Of a stretch of 64,000 nt of DNA, positions 51,717 through 60,692 are shown one piece after another (position 1 is the stretch's first letter; each line of letters begins with the position of its first letter). Both the position numbers and the translations under genes were made by a program. A model generated the notes under the pieces. It saw only the letters and a list, made by a program, of their open reading frames with translations, did not search any database and was not told where the DNA came from. Source of the DNA: Streptomyces tendae (GTDB lineage Bacteria; Actinomycetota; Actinomycetes; Streptomycetales; Streptomycetaceae); NCBI RefSeq assembly GCF_008632955.1, contig NZ_CP043959.1:1922001-1986000 (forward strand). Reading direction: 5' to 3'.

Positions 51717-53402
51717 TCAGTACCCGCCGCCGTCCGCACCGGATGCCGAGGCGGAGGCCCCGTCCGGCGGGGTCTCCGTCTCGCACACCACCGAGAACGG
51801 CACGGTCTTCGACGTCGCCCGCGCCGGCTCGCGCACCTCGACCCCGATCCGGCTGTGGAACGTGCCGCTCTCCGCGTACGTCGTCACCACCACCGTGTCC
51901 TGCCGCGTCCGCCCGCCGTCCGCGGGGAACGACAGGGTCCGCCAGCCGTGGTCCACCGCCGAACCGTCCTCGGCCGCCCAGCGGTAGGAGACCTCGGCGG
52001 GCAGCCGGTTCACGGTGAACGTCGCCGTGAACGCGGGCGCCCCGTCCTCCGGCGGCGGACAGGCCCCGGAGTACTCCGTGTGCGCGCCGGTCACCGTGAC
52101 GGACACGGTGAGCGCCGGGGGAGTGGTCTCCCCTTCGTGTCCGTCGTCGCCGCCGCCGTTCCCGTCGTCCGCGTCGTCCCCGTCGTCCGCCGAGGACGAG
52201 GAGGTGGCCGGGTCCTCCGTGCGTCCCGTCCCGCCGGCACCCTCGCCGTCGGTGCCGGCGCTCCGGGCGGGCGAACCGGCCCCGCCGCCACCGGCCTCCG
52301 GTCCGCCGTCGTGCCGGTTCAGCAGCGCGTACGTCAGCCCGGCCAGCGCGAGCGCCAGCAGCACCACTCCCGCGACCAGCAGCACGGCACTCCGGCGACG
52401 ACCGCGCCCGGGCGGGGCGACGGGCGCCGTGACGGCCGTCGGCGTCCCCGTCACGGGCGTCCCCGCGATCGGCGCCGCCGAGGCCGCCTCCGGTGTCCCG
52501 GGGTGCGGCGGCAGCGGAAGCGCGGCCACCGTCGGGGCGTACGAGGCGGTACGCGCCGTGTCCGCGCCCGGCGAGCCACCGGCGCCGACGACCCGCAGAT
52601 CCCGCGACGCCTGGTCGGCCGGCAGCCGTTCGGCGGGATCCTTGCGCAGCAGTCCCTCGATCACCGGTCCGAGCGCACCCGCCCGGCGGGGCGGCGGCAA
52701 CTCCTCGTCCACGATCGCCCGCAGCGTGCTCAACGGGGTGTCCTGCCGGAACGGGGACTGGCCCTCGACCGCCGCGTACAGCAGCACACCGAGCGACCAC
52801 AGGTCCGACTCCGGGCCGGGGGTGCGGCCCAACGCCCGCTCCGGCGCCAGGAATTCCGGCGACCCGACGACCTCGCCCGTCATGGTCAGCGCGGAGCTGC
52901 CCTCGACCATGGCGATCCCGAAGTCCGTGAGCACCACCCGTCCGTCGTTCGCGATCAGCACGTTGGCGGGCTTCACGTCCCGGTGCAGCACACCCGCCGC
53001 GTGCGCGGCACGCAGCGCGGCCAGCACCTCCGCGCCGATGTGCGCCGCCCGCCGCGGCGACAGCGGACCCTCGGCGTCCAGCACCTCCGCCAGCGACAGA
53101 CCGCGCACCAGCTCCATCACGATCCACGGCCGTCCGTCCTCCGTGGCCACGTCGTACACGGTGACCACGGTGCGGTCGGTGATCCGGGCCGCCGCCCACG
53201 CCTCCCGTTCGAGACGCGCGTACATCCGCTCCACGTCGGACACCGGCAGTCCGGCCGGGGCGCGCACCTCCTTCACCGCGACCTCGCGGTGCAGCACCTC
53301 GTCGCGGGCCCGCCACACGGTGCCCATGCCGCCCTCGCCCAGCGGCGACAGCAGCCGGTAGCGGCCGGCGATCGTCCGCTCACTGCCCGGTTCTTCGGAC
53401 AC
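51717..53402 (-). CDS. Membrane-anchored Ser/Thr protein kinase
   Basis: Residues 12-280 are a Hanks-type kinase: glycine loop PLGEGGMGTVWRARD, lysine in REVAVKEVRA, catalytic loop GVLHRDVKPANVLIAND, DFGIAMVEGSSALTMTGEVV and SPEFLAPERALG. A single helix (SAVLLVAGVVLLALALAGLT) near residue 345 is followed by a Gly/Asp/Ser-rich linker and a C-terminal domain of about 110 residues (LTVSVTVTGAHTEYSGACPP, FTATFTVNRLPAEVSYRWAA) resembling an Ig/PKD-like fold rather than PASTA repeats. The external domain may sense a ligand. GTG 53402 is the first start in frame with MSEEPGSE. The gene converges on the lipase 10 bases away. Confidence 0.92.
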   Translation of the reverse strand: MSEEPGSERTIAGRYRLLSPLGEGGMGTVWRARDEVLHREVAVKEVRAPAGLPVSDVERMYARLEREAWAAARITDRTVVTVYDVATEDGRPWIVMELVRGLSLAEVLDAEGPLSPRRAAHIGAEVLAALRAAHAAGVLHRDVKPANVLIANDGRVVLTDFGIAMVEGSSALTMTGEVVGSPEFLAPERALGRTPGPESDLWSLGVLLYAAVEGQSPFRQDTPLSTLRAIVDEELPPPRRAGALGPVIEGLLRKDPAERLPADQASRDLRVVGAGGSPGADTARTASYAPTVAALPLPPHPGTPEAASAAPIAGTPVTGTPTAVTAPVAPPGRGRRRSAVLLVAGVVLLALALAGLTYALLNRHDGGPEAGGGGAGSPARSAGTDGEGAGGTGRTEDPATSSSSADDGDDADDGNGGGDDGHEGETTPPALTVSVTVTGAHTEYSGACPPPEDGAPAFTATFTVNRLPAEVSYRWAAEDGSAVDHGWRTLSFPADGGRTRQDTVVVTTYAESGTFHSRIGVEVREPARATSKTVPFSVVCETETPPDGASASASGADGGGY

Positions 53403-53453
53403 GGCGCCCCCATTCGCGTCCGGGCGAATTCACCCTTTCCTCATGAAAGTAGC

Positions 53454-55034
53454 TCAGCCGAGTGCGGATGCCGCCCCCCTGAACACCAATCCGGCCCCCA
53501 GGACCAGGACGACGCACGCCGACCCGAGGGGCGCGCTCCGGCGCACCAGCGCCGCCCACGGCGCGCTCGTCCAGCGCGGGCGCCGGGCCAGCAGCCGGGA
53601 CACGCCCCCGCCTGCCCGCACCACCGCGTAGGCGGCGGCGGTGAGGGTGAGGGCCAGGCCGACGCCGTACGCGACGACGAGCAGCAGCCCGAACCAGGCG
53701 TGGCCGAGGGCGGCGGCGCCGACCAGCACGACGACGGCGGACGGGCTCGGCACCAGCCCGCCGGCGAAGCCGAGCAGGATCGTGCCGCGGAGGGTGGGCG
53801 CGGTGGGGTGCGTGTGGGCACGGCCGCCGTGGGTGTGCGTGAGGGGGGTGTGGGGGTGGGGGTGCGCGTCGCCGTGGGGGTGGGCGCTGTCGTGCGCGTG
53901 GGCGCTGTCGTGCCCGTGCCCGTGCTCGTGGGTGTGCGTGTGCCCGTGGGGGTGCGCGGGCCCGCGTTTATGGGCCTGGTTGCGGTGGTGGCGCAGGGCG
54001 CGGCGTACCAGCTGGGCGCCGGCCAGGGTGACCAGGGCACCGCTGGCGATCCCCAGCCAGGCGACCACCGAGGGCGCGGTGGCGGAGCCGGCCGTGACCA
54101 GCAGGCCCAGGGCGACGACACCGAGGGTGTGGGTGACCGTGACGGAGGCGGCCATCGGCAGGACGTCACGGAGCCGGGCCCTGCTCCCGCGGGCCGCCGC
54201 GGTCGCGGCCATCAGCGTCTTGCCGTGGCCCGGGGCGAGCGCGTGCATCGCGCCGAGGACCACCGCGAGCAGCAGGGCCAGCGCCGCGAGACCGGCGGTC
54301 AGGTCGCGCCGGGCGACGAGGTCGTCCAGCGCACGGGTCCAGCGGTCGGCGCCCCGGGGCAGCACCGCGGCGGCCGGAGTGTCCGCCTCGTCCGTCCCGC
54401 CCGTCCCGTCCGCCGCCAGTGCCGGGCCGCCCGGCCGGACGCGCAGGGTCGCGGTCCGGGTGTCGGGCGGGGACGTGAGCCGCCGCTCCGGGTAACGGGT
54501 CAGCCGGGTGGAGACGGACTCCTCGGGTACGTCCGAGGCGGTGAGCGTCGTACGGTCGCCCCGCGCCGTGATCTCCCGCCAGCCGGGGCCGGATTCTGCG
54601 CCCGCCGCGCGGAAACCGACGGCGACCGTCCGGTCCCGGGGGAGAGGCGCGGTCAGTCGGCACTCCACGCGCAGGGTGTCGAGGCCCGCCTGACCGGGGT
54701 TCACCCGCACGCGGGCGGAGCGCACCGTGAGCGGTGCCGGACGCCCGTCGGCCCGTACCGCGCTGTCCCGCGCCGCCGTCGCGCACCGCTGCCGGGCCCA
54801 GACGTCCCGGCCCAGCCGGGTGAGGTCCGGGCCGGCCTGGGTGGCGGGGATCTCGGCGAGGTCCTCGACGTGGTGCACGCGCAGTTCGCCAGGTGCCGCC
54901 ACCAGTCCGTCGTAGCGGTTGACCGTGAAGTTGCCGAGCGGGTGCGCGCTCGCCTCGGCGGCCGGGACCAGGGTGAGTGCCCCGGCGGCGGTGAGGACCG
55001 CGGCGCCGACGGCGGCGGAGCGGAGCGGGGTCAC
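53454..55034 (-). CDS. NicO-family nickel/cobalt-type exporter with His-rich loop
   Basis: The 526-residue protein has a signal-like start ending ASAHPLGNFTVNRYDGLVAA, a roughly 200-residue extracytoplasmic domain, then a six-helix NicO domain (LLAVVLGAMHALAPGHGKTL and FAGGLVPSPSAVVVLVGAAA) with the HXXXXGHGK-type motif of RcnA/UreH transporters. Between helices lies a loop of about 60 residues with 20 histidines (HPHGHTHTHEHGHGHDSAHA), strongly suggesting binding of Ni, Co or Zn. GTG 55034 overlaps the TPR stop (GTGA). It is the third gene of the DUF4331-TPR-NicO group. The metal is not determined. Confidence 0.87.
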   Translation of the reverse strand: MTPLRSAAVGAAVLTAAGALTLVPAAEASAHPLGNFTVNRYDGLVAAPGELRVHHVEDLAEIPATQAGPDLTRLGRDVWARQRCATAARDSAVRADGRPAPLTVRSARVRVNPGQAGLDTLRVECRLTAPLPRDRTVAVGFRAAGAESGPGWREITARGDRTTLTASDVPEESVSTRLTRYPERRLTSPPDTRTATLRVRPGGPALAADGTGGTDEADTPAAAVLPRGADRWTRALDDLVARRDLTAGLAALALLLAVVLGAMHALAPGHGKTLMAATAAARGSRARLRDVLPMAASVTVTHTLGVVALGLLVTAGSATAPSVVAWLGIASGALVTLAGAQLVRRALRHHRNQAHKRGPAHPHGHTHTHEHGHGHDSAHAHDSAHPHGDAHPHPHTPLTHTHGGRAHTHPTAPTLRGTILLGFAGGLVPSPSAVVVLVGAAALGHAWFGLLLVVAYGVGLALTLTAAAYAVVRAGGGVSRLLARRPRWTSAPWAALVRRSAPLGSACVVLVLGAGLVFRGAASALG

Positions 55035-56773
55035 CGTGCCGCCTTCCGTTCCGTCAGTTCCTTGAGCGCGGTGCGTGCCGCACGGGCACCGAGCGGGGAG
55101 AAGCCGGGGTTCAGCTCCAGGGCGGTGGTGAGGGAGGCGTGCGCGGCACGGTGGTGGCCGGCGGCCCGCTCGATCATGCCCCGGTGGTAGAGAAAGGCGG
55201 CGTCGCGGTAGCCGGTGGCCGTGGCGCGACGGGCGTAGGGAAGAGCCTCCCGGTAGCGGCCGGAGCGGTGCAGGGCCCAGGCGAGGGCGTCCGCCGTGTG
55301 CACGGTGTGCCGGCGGTCCCACTCGGCGCGGGCCGCGCGCAGCGCCTGGGCGGTGTCCCCGTGGTCGGCGGCGGCGAGCGCGGTGTCCAGGCCGGCGTCG
55401 ACGCCCCCGGTCCGGGCCAGCGCGGTCCAGGCGTCGACCAGGGCGTACTGCTCGCGCGCCCTCACGCGGTCACCGGGGCCCCCGCGGGCCTCGTACAGCT
55501 CGCCGAGGGCGACCAGCGGGCCGGGCAGCGGGGAGCGGGCGACGACCTGCTCCAGCGTGCGGACGGCGCCCGCGCGGTCGCCGCCCGCCGCCTGGGCGCG
55601 CGCCCGGCCCTCCAGGGCGGGGAGGTGGGCGTCGTCCGCCGCGAGCGCCCGCGCGTAGTGGTGAAGGGCCGCCGGGTACCGGCCCTGGCCGCGTTCGAGG
55701 TTGCCCAGCGCGGTCGCGACGTACGCCACGTCCGCGGGGGAGGCGGCGCCGTCGAGCGCGCGGTGCAGCACCCGCCGGGCGGTGGTCACGTCACCGCGCA
55801 GCTCCCGCACGTAGGCGTACCGCGTGAACACGGGTACGCCCGGACGCCTGCGGTCGGCGGTCCGCGCGGCCCGCTCTGCCTCCTCGTACCGGCCGAGTTC
55901 CACCAGGGCGTCGATCCGGGAGCACAGGGCGCGCTCGCTGTACGGGTTCTGTGCCAGGGCGCGGTCGGCGTGCTCCAGGGCGCCGGGGAAGTCGTGGCGC
56001 GCGGCGGCGAGGGCGGCCAGGCCGGCGAGCGCCTGGTCGTTGCCGGGGCGCAGGGCGAGGGAGCGGTCGAGTGCCTCTTCGGCGCGGGCGTAGCGGGTGG
56101 GGTCCCCGTCGGTGCGCGCCCGCTCGACGTGGGCGAGGCCCAGGGTGGCCCAGGCGCCGAAGTCCTTGGGCTGGACGCGCAGATGGGCCCTCAACGAGCG
56201 GATCGCCGCGTCGAGGTCATCCCCGGCGAGCATCCCGGCGGTCACCGCCCCGGTCGCCGGTGCCGCCGCCCGGGCCGTGTCCCGCCCGTCGCCCCCCACG
56301 GCGACGGCGCCGGCGGTCATCGCCACCGCGAGCAGCACGGCACACGAGACCAGATGCAGCCCTCGTCCCCGCCGCGCCGTAGCGGCGTACCGCCGCAAGC
56401 TGACCACCCGCTCGCCTCCACCGCCGCCCACGACCGACACCTCCGCCCCGTCACCGGGTCGCGGCGCGTCGGCGGCCGGTTGCGGGACGGCCGGGTGTCC
56501 GTGGGTATCCGCCGGTACGCCCTCGGTGGTCCGGTCCGGCGCGGGCCTGTGCTCCCCTGCCGGGTGCGGGCTGTCCGGCGCATCCCCCTCGCGGGGGGCC
56601 GGGCGCGGACCGTCCGGCGCGTCCCCGCCCCCGGCGCCCGGGCGTGGGGCGTCCGGCGCGCCCTCGCCCCCCACGCCCGCGCGTGGGGTGTCCTGCGCCG
56701 GTTCGCCCCGGGGGGCCGGGGCGGCGGCGGGCCGGCCGCTGTCGCGGGCCGGGTCGTTCGTGCGCGGGGACAT
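55031..56773 (-). CDS. Membrane-anchored tetratricopeptide repeat protein
   Basis: The 580-residue product starts with 120 residues of repetitive Pro/Gly/Asp sequence (APDAPRPGAGGGDAPDGPRP, EGDAPDSPHPAG), has one membrane helix (GLHLVSCAVLLAVAMTAGAV) and then about ten TPR units (AWATLGLAHVERARTDGDPT, ALAGLAALAAARHDFPGALE, YVATALGNLERGQGRYPAAL, AFLYHRGMIERAAGHHRAAH) to the end. The topology puts the TPR array outside the membrane. TPR arrays are protein scaffolds; here flanking genes encode a secreted DUF4331 protein and a metal transporter, so it may join them. ATG 56773 follows GAGGAG. Confidence 0.87.
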   Translation of the reverse strand: MSPRTNDPARDSGRPAAAPAPRGEPAQDTPRAGVGGEGAPDAPRPGAGGGDAPDGPRPAPREGDAPDSPHPAGEHRPAPDRTTEGVPADTHGHPAVPQPAADAPRPGDGAEVSVVGGGGGERVVSLRRYAATARRGRGLHLVSCAVLLAVAMTAGAVAVGGDGRDTARAAAPATGAVTAGMLAGDDLDAAIRSLRAHLRVQPKDFGAWATLGLAHVERARTDGDPTRYARAEEALDRSLALRPGNDQALAGLAALAAARHDFPGALEHADRALAQNPYSERALCSRIDALVELGRYEEAERAARTADRRRPGVPVFTRYAYVRELRGDVTTARRVLHRALDGAASPADVAYVATALGNLERGQGRYPAALHHYARALAADDAHLPALEGRARAQAAGGDRAGAVRTLEQVVARSPLPGPLVALGELYEARGGPGDRVRAREQYALVDAWTALARTGGVDAGLDTALAAADHGDTAQALRAARAEWDRRHTVHTADALAWALHRSGRYREALPYARRATATGYRDAAFLYHRGMIERAAGHHRAAHASLTTALELNPGFSPLGARAARTALKELTERKAAR

Positions 56774-56840
56774 GGCTCTCCTCGGTGGTCGGCGGCGCGG
56801 CCCTGACGTGGGGGGACGGGAGGGCCGCGCCTGTCGGTGG

Positions 56841-56865
56841 GGGCGGCCGGACGTGCCGGCCGCCC
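56841..56865 (-). terminator. Hairpin between DUF4331 and TPR genes
   Basis: 10-bp perfect stem GGGCGGCCGG / CCGGCCGCCC with a 5-nt loop within the 109-base gap. It may attenuate transcription so that DUF4331 mRNA exceeds that of the TPR and NicO genes. Confidence 0.5.
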
Positions 56866-56882
56866 GGGGGCAGGGACGGCGG

Positions 56883-58415
56883 TCAGTACGACCGGCGGCG
56901 CATCCGGCGCCACCACATCAGCGCCACGCCGATCAGCAGCAGACCGCCCGCTCCCGCGCCCGCGGACGCGGCGACGAGGGTGGTGTCGCTCGTGCCGTCC
57001 GCCCCGGCGGGCCGCAGCGCGTCACCCAGCTGGTTGCGCACGTCGTTGCCGCTGTCCACACCCTTGGCGAGCGGGCCGCGCGACCCCTCCGTGGGGTTCG
57101 CCAGGTACGGGAAGGACGCGCCGAACCCCTTGTCGTTGGCGTCGACCGCGTCCCCCAGGTCGTTCTTCGCCCCGACCAGCTCCCCCTCGACGACCTGGAG
57201 CGCGGCGTCGACGACGTCGTCCGTCAGCCGGCGCCCGTTGGGGAAACCGGCGGTGTCGCCGTCCAGGACCCCCAGCCGCTTCGGCTCCGCGGCCGGCTCG
57301 ATCGACGTGTTGAGGCGCAGCATCTCCGAAGGACGCACGTGCGGCGGCTGGTTGAGACCCTCGACGCCCTTGAGGAAGACGTCGACCAGATCCTCACGCG
57401 GTTCCTTGGGTGCCGGGATCTTGTAGATCGCCTCGATCAGCTTCGGCAGCTCCGGCTCGGTGACGTTCTTCAGGAACTGCGCGTCGTCCCACGGCGCGGA
57501 CGCGTTGAACGTGTCCTTGTCCCCGATCGGGTTGACGACCTCGTTCACCAGCGGGTTGCCCAGCCGGGACACCTGCACGAAGTGACCCTCGGCGTTCTCC
57601 CGCTGGGTGGTGGACCAGATGCCGACCACGGGCTGGTCCGCCGACTCGGTGATCAGGTGCGTCGGCACCTGCAGCGCGACGGAGTTGACGTTGTAGCCCT
57701 TGAGGGTGTCGTTGCCGACCTCCGAGAGGTTCCCGCCGTACAGCAGGTCGAAGACCCGCAGGTCCAGGAAGAACGGGTCGTCGGCCTGCCCGGCGAACGT
57801 GGTCGTGCCGCCCGCCAGTTCACGCACCGCCTGCTCGCGCAGGGTGTCGTAGTCCGGCATGGACGCCTTGCCGACGTTCGACGGCGCCACCGGCACGTCG
57901 TGCGCGATCTTCGTACGGGACACGGCGTGCTGGTTCTTCAGCTTCAGCAGCTCGACGTCGTAGGTCTGGGTGATGTTGAGGTCCGGGTCGTCCAGGGCGG
58001 TGACCGGCCCGGTGTTGTACAGGAACGTCTTCTCGTTCTTCACATGGGTCTCGAAGGTGTAGCGGAACAGCAGCTCGCCCTGCGCGTCACCGTTGTTGTC
58101 GATGTGGATGTCGTACTGCGCGTCCTCCGCGAACGTGAAGAAGTTCGGCCCCCCGGCCGGCTCCTCGAACGGGATCCAGTTCGCGATGATCGTCGTCGTG
58201 TCCGGCTTGTCGGGACTGACGAACGCGTACAGGTCCGTGTTGTCGTACTGCGGGGTGCCCGAGATCAGCGGGGCCTCCCGGTGGGAGGAGGCGGAGGCCG
58301 CCTCGGGTTCCAGCGCGGACACGCCGGCGGCTGCGAGCCCCCCGGCGGCCAGCGCACCACAGATCAGGGTCGCGAGGCCCCTGCGCCCCGCAGCGGTCCT
58401 GGAATTAGGTGTCAT
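56883..58415 (-). CDS. DUF4331 secreted, membrane-anchored protein
   Basis: The 510-residue protein has a signal peptide (TAAGRRGLATLICGALAAGG), then SSHREAPLISGTPQYDNTDL and YAFVSPDKPDTTTIIANWIP, the DUF4331 hallmark, with HIDNNGDAQGELLFRYTFET. The C-terminal end has a hydrophobic helix (GAGGLLLIGVALMWW) and RRMRRRSY, so it is held in the membrane facing outward. The family's function is unknown; its repeated acidic strands resemble calcium- or metal-binding beta-propellers. ATG 58415 follows GAGGACGG. It heads the TPR-NicO group and is divergent from the sigma factor. Confidence 0.9.
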   Translation of the reverse strand: MTPNSRTAAGRRGLATLICGALAAGGLAAAGVSALEPEAASASSHREAPLISGTPQYDNTDLYAFVSPDKPDTTTIIANWIPFEEPAGGPNFFTFAEDAQYDIHIDNNGDAQGELLFRYTFETHVKNEKTFLYNTGPVTALDDPDLNITQTYDVELLKLKNQHAVSRTKIAHDVPVAPSNVGKASMPDYDTLREQAVRELAGGTTTFAGQADDPFFLDLRVFDLLYGGNLSEVGNDTLKGYNVNSVALQVPTHLITESADQPVVGIWSTTQRENAEGHFVQVSRLGNPLVNEVVNPIGDKDTFNASAPWDDAQFLKNVTEPELPKLIEAIYKIPAPKEPREDLVDVFLKGVEGLNQPPHVRPSEMLRLNTSIEPAAEPKRLGVLDGDTAGFPNGRRLTDDVVDAALQVVEGELVGAKNDLGDAVDANDKGFGASFPYLANPTEGSRGPLAKGVDSGNDVRNQLGDALRPAGADGTSDTTLVAASAGAGAGGLLLIGVALMWWRRMRRRSY

Positions 58416-58659
58416 GCCGTCCGTCCTCAGTGCCGACTTGCCTTGACGCACGGGGATTCGGAGCCTCGGGCGGGCCGGATTGGCCGGACCGTGAACTTGT
58501 TTCCGCACCCCCTCCCCGACGGCCGTCGCGCCCGTAGCATTTCTTCCCGCCGACCCGCGTTTTCGGCCCCGTGATCCGTACTTCCCCTCCGGAGGCGCGC
58601 TCGCTGCGCATGCCTTGTGCGACCGGACGGTCCGACGGGCCGGGAGAGGGGGAGGGGCG

Positions 58660-59202
58660 TTGGAGGCGGATCAGCTGCTGGTCCAGGTGGCCGGCGGTGA
58701 CCAGAAGGCGTTCGAGGATCTCTACGGGCTGGTCTCCGGACCGGTGTACGGGCTGGTGCGGCGCGTGGTGCGCGACCCAGCCCAGTCCGAGGAGGTGGCC
58801 CAGGAGGTGCTGCTCGAACTCTGGCGCTCCGCCGGGCGGTTCGACCCCGGCCGGGGAAGCGCGCTGTCCTGGGTGCTCACCCTGGCCCACCGCCGCGCCG
58901 TCGACCGGGTGCGCAGCGTCCGCGCGGCCGGTGAGCGCGAACAGCGCGAGGCCCGGCGCGCCCACGGCCCCGCCTTCGACCAGGTCGCCGAGGAGGTCGA
59001 GGCCGGGCTCGAACGCGAGTGGGTACGCCGCTGCCTGGACCGGCTCACCGCACTGCAGCGCCAGTCGGTGACCCTCGCCTACTACGACGGCTACACCTAC
59101 CGGGAGGTGGCCGAGCGGCTCAGGCTCCCGCTGGGCACCGTCAAGACCCGTATGCGGGACGGGCTCACCCGCCTGCGGAACTGCCTGGGAGGCGCGGCAT
59201 GA
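58660..59202 (+). CDS. ECF sigma factor, SigK-like
   Basis: A 180-residue sigma-70 of the extracytoplasmic function class. Region 2 (DQKAFEDLYGLVSGPVYGLV, RDPAQSEEVAQEVLLELWRS, LSWVLTLAHRRAVDRVRS) and region 4 (CLDRLTALQRQSVTLAYYDG, YTYREVAERLRLPLGTVKTR) are complete. TTG 58660 (LEADQLLVQVAGGDQKAFED) is taken as the start because the GGGAGGGG lies just before it; the frame is open upstream. It overlaps the anti-sigma gene (ATGA). It resembles mycobacterial SigK partners and is likely self-regulated, also acting on the divergent DUF4331 promoter. Confidence 0.9.
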   Translation: MEADQLLVQVAGGDQKAFEDLYGLVSGPVYGLVRRVVRDPAQSEEVAQEVLLELWRSAGRFDPGRGSALSWVLTLAHRRAVDRVRSVRAAGEREQREARRAHGPAFDQVAEEVEAGLEREWVRRCLDRLTALQRQSVTLAYYDGYTYREVAERLRLPLGTVKTRMRDGLTRLRNCLGGAA

Positions 59203-60011
59203 GTCCGTTCGGCCGGCTGTTCCCCCGCGAGAACCTGCACTCGCTCGCCGCCCCCTACGCCCTCGACGCCCTGGAACCCGCCGAGCGGGTCCGCTTCGAG
59301 AAGCACCTGAGGTCCTGCGCCCGGTGCGCCGCCGAGGTGCGCGACCTCGCCGAGGACGCCGTCCGGCTGGCGTGGTCCACGGCCGCGCCCGCGCCGCCCG
59401 CCCTGCGGGACCGGGTTCTCGCCGCCGTGCGCACCACCGCCCAGGAACCCGCGCCGCAGGGGGAGTCCCGGACGCGCGAACCACAGCTGCCGCCCCACGT
59501 CTGGGGCGCGGCACCCCCGCCGCGCGTCCGGGAACGCCGCCCGCTGTTCGTGCCGTTCGCCACGGCCACCGCCGCCGCGGCACTCGTCGTCGCCGCGCTG
59601 TTCGCAGTGCAGGCGAACCGGACCCAGGACGAACTGAACACCGCACGCGGCCAGGCACGTGAGATCGCCCACGTTCTCGCGGCCCCCGACGCCCGCGCGA
59701 GCAGCGGCCGGGACGCACGCGGCCGCACGATCGGAGTGATCGCTTCCGCATCGGCTCGCGGAGCCGTCGTCACTCTGGGCGGATACGGCGACCCTCCGAA
59801 CGGGCGTGTGCGACAGCTCTGGCTCATGGACCAGGACGGCCGCCCCCGCTCCCTGGGCCTCTTCGAGGGCGACACGCCCTTGGTCGCGGCCGGTCTCGAC
59901 ACCTCGGCGACGTCACTCGCGGTAACTGTCGAACCGGACGGCGGCTCTCCGCAACCCACCGGCCAGCCCATCATTCAACTCGCCCTGAAAACGGTCGGAT
60001 TCGGAGAGTAA
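59199..60011 (+). CDS. Zinc anti-sigma factor, RskA-like
   Basis: The 270-residue protein pairs with the upstream sigma factor. The N-terminus NLHSLAAPYALDALEPAERV with FEKHLRSCARCAAEV gives a zinc-binding HxxxCxxC, the anti-sigma (ZAS) motif. One membrane helix (PFATATAAAALVVAALFAVQ) near residue 120 leads to an extracytoplasmic RskA domain (RTIGVIASASARGAVVTLGG, RQLWLMDQDGRPRSLGLFEG). Signals outside would release the sigma factor by regulated proteolysis. The start overlaps the sigma stop. Confidence 0.92.
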   Translation: MSPFGRLFPRENLHSLAAPYALDALEPAERVRFEKHLRSCARCAAEVRDLAEDAVRLAWSTAAPAPPALRDRVLAAVRTTAQEPAPQGESRTREPQLPPHVWGAAPPPRVRERRPLFVPFATATAAAALVVAALFAVQANRTQDELNTARGQAREIAHVLAAPDARASSGRDARGRTIGVIASASARGAVVTLGGYGDPPNGRVRQLWLMDQDGRPRSLGLFEGDTPLVAAGLDTSATSLAVTVEPDGGSPQPTGQPIIQLALKTVGFGE

Positions 60012-60137
60012 TCGTCGAGTGTTCGTCAACACCCTTACGGGGAAGGTGAATCCTGTGACCTCGATACACGGGTGCCCGTATGGGGCGATAGGGTTACCCT
60101 GCCCGGGCCGGGTGGAGTCGTACGGGTGGGGAGTGAC

Positions 60138-60410
60138 ATGGAACAGATAACAGTGCGCAGCAGGGCCAGGGTCCCTGCGATCACCTGCGGCAGCAGCGCG
60201 AGCAGTTCGCGCCTCGACCGCCATCTCTCGGTCCTCGCGGGGCCGGCGGTCCCGCAGCGGGAAACGGCCGAGGCGACGTCGCTCATGCGTGAGCTGACCG
60301 CGCGTGACAGCGCGCACCACGGCACCAAGGGCGCGCGGGCCCGCACGAGCCGCGTCTCGCTCTTCGCCCCGCTGCGCCGACTGCGCCGCTCCCTGTTCGG
60401 CAGCCGGTAG
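60138..60410 (+). CDS. Conserved small basic hypothetical protein
   Basis: The 90-residue product (MEQITVRSRARVPAITCGSS start, VSLFAPLRRLRRSLFGSR end) is Arg/Ser-rich with an amphipathic basic C-terminal segment, as could bind membrane or RNA. It contains one cysteine and no recognised domain. Proteins of this look are familiar from streptomycetes. ATG 60138 follows GGGGAGTGAC. TAGGGT at about 60088 could be the -10. Confidence 0.75.
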   Translation: MEQITVRSRARVPAITCGSSASSSRLDRHLSVLAGPAVPQRETAEATSLMRELTARDSAHHGTKGARARTSRVSLFAPLRRLRRSLFGSR

Positions 60411-60692
60411 CGTCCGCGCCGGACGGTCCACCCGTCCCGGCGCGGCGCGCCCGCCCGCTCGCCGTCCCCACGGCACACGGCCCCCATCCGCCGGTCCACA
60501 CACTCCCGGCACCTCACCCTGCCGACGCCACCGATCCCACCCGGCCGCGACCGCAGGGCCCGCTTTCGGCGGCCCTTCCGCCCGCACACCCACCGCGGAC
60601 CCGGGGCTGCCGTCACGGTCCCCACGCGCGCACCCGGCGTGACCAGGGATCACCCGTCGCCGCCTTGTGCCGCGCACCCGGCGCCCCTCCCG
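60411..60692. other. Intergenic region
   Basis: No gene or clear regulatory structure is seen in these 282 bases. They lie 3' of both flanking genes. Confidence 0.4.
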
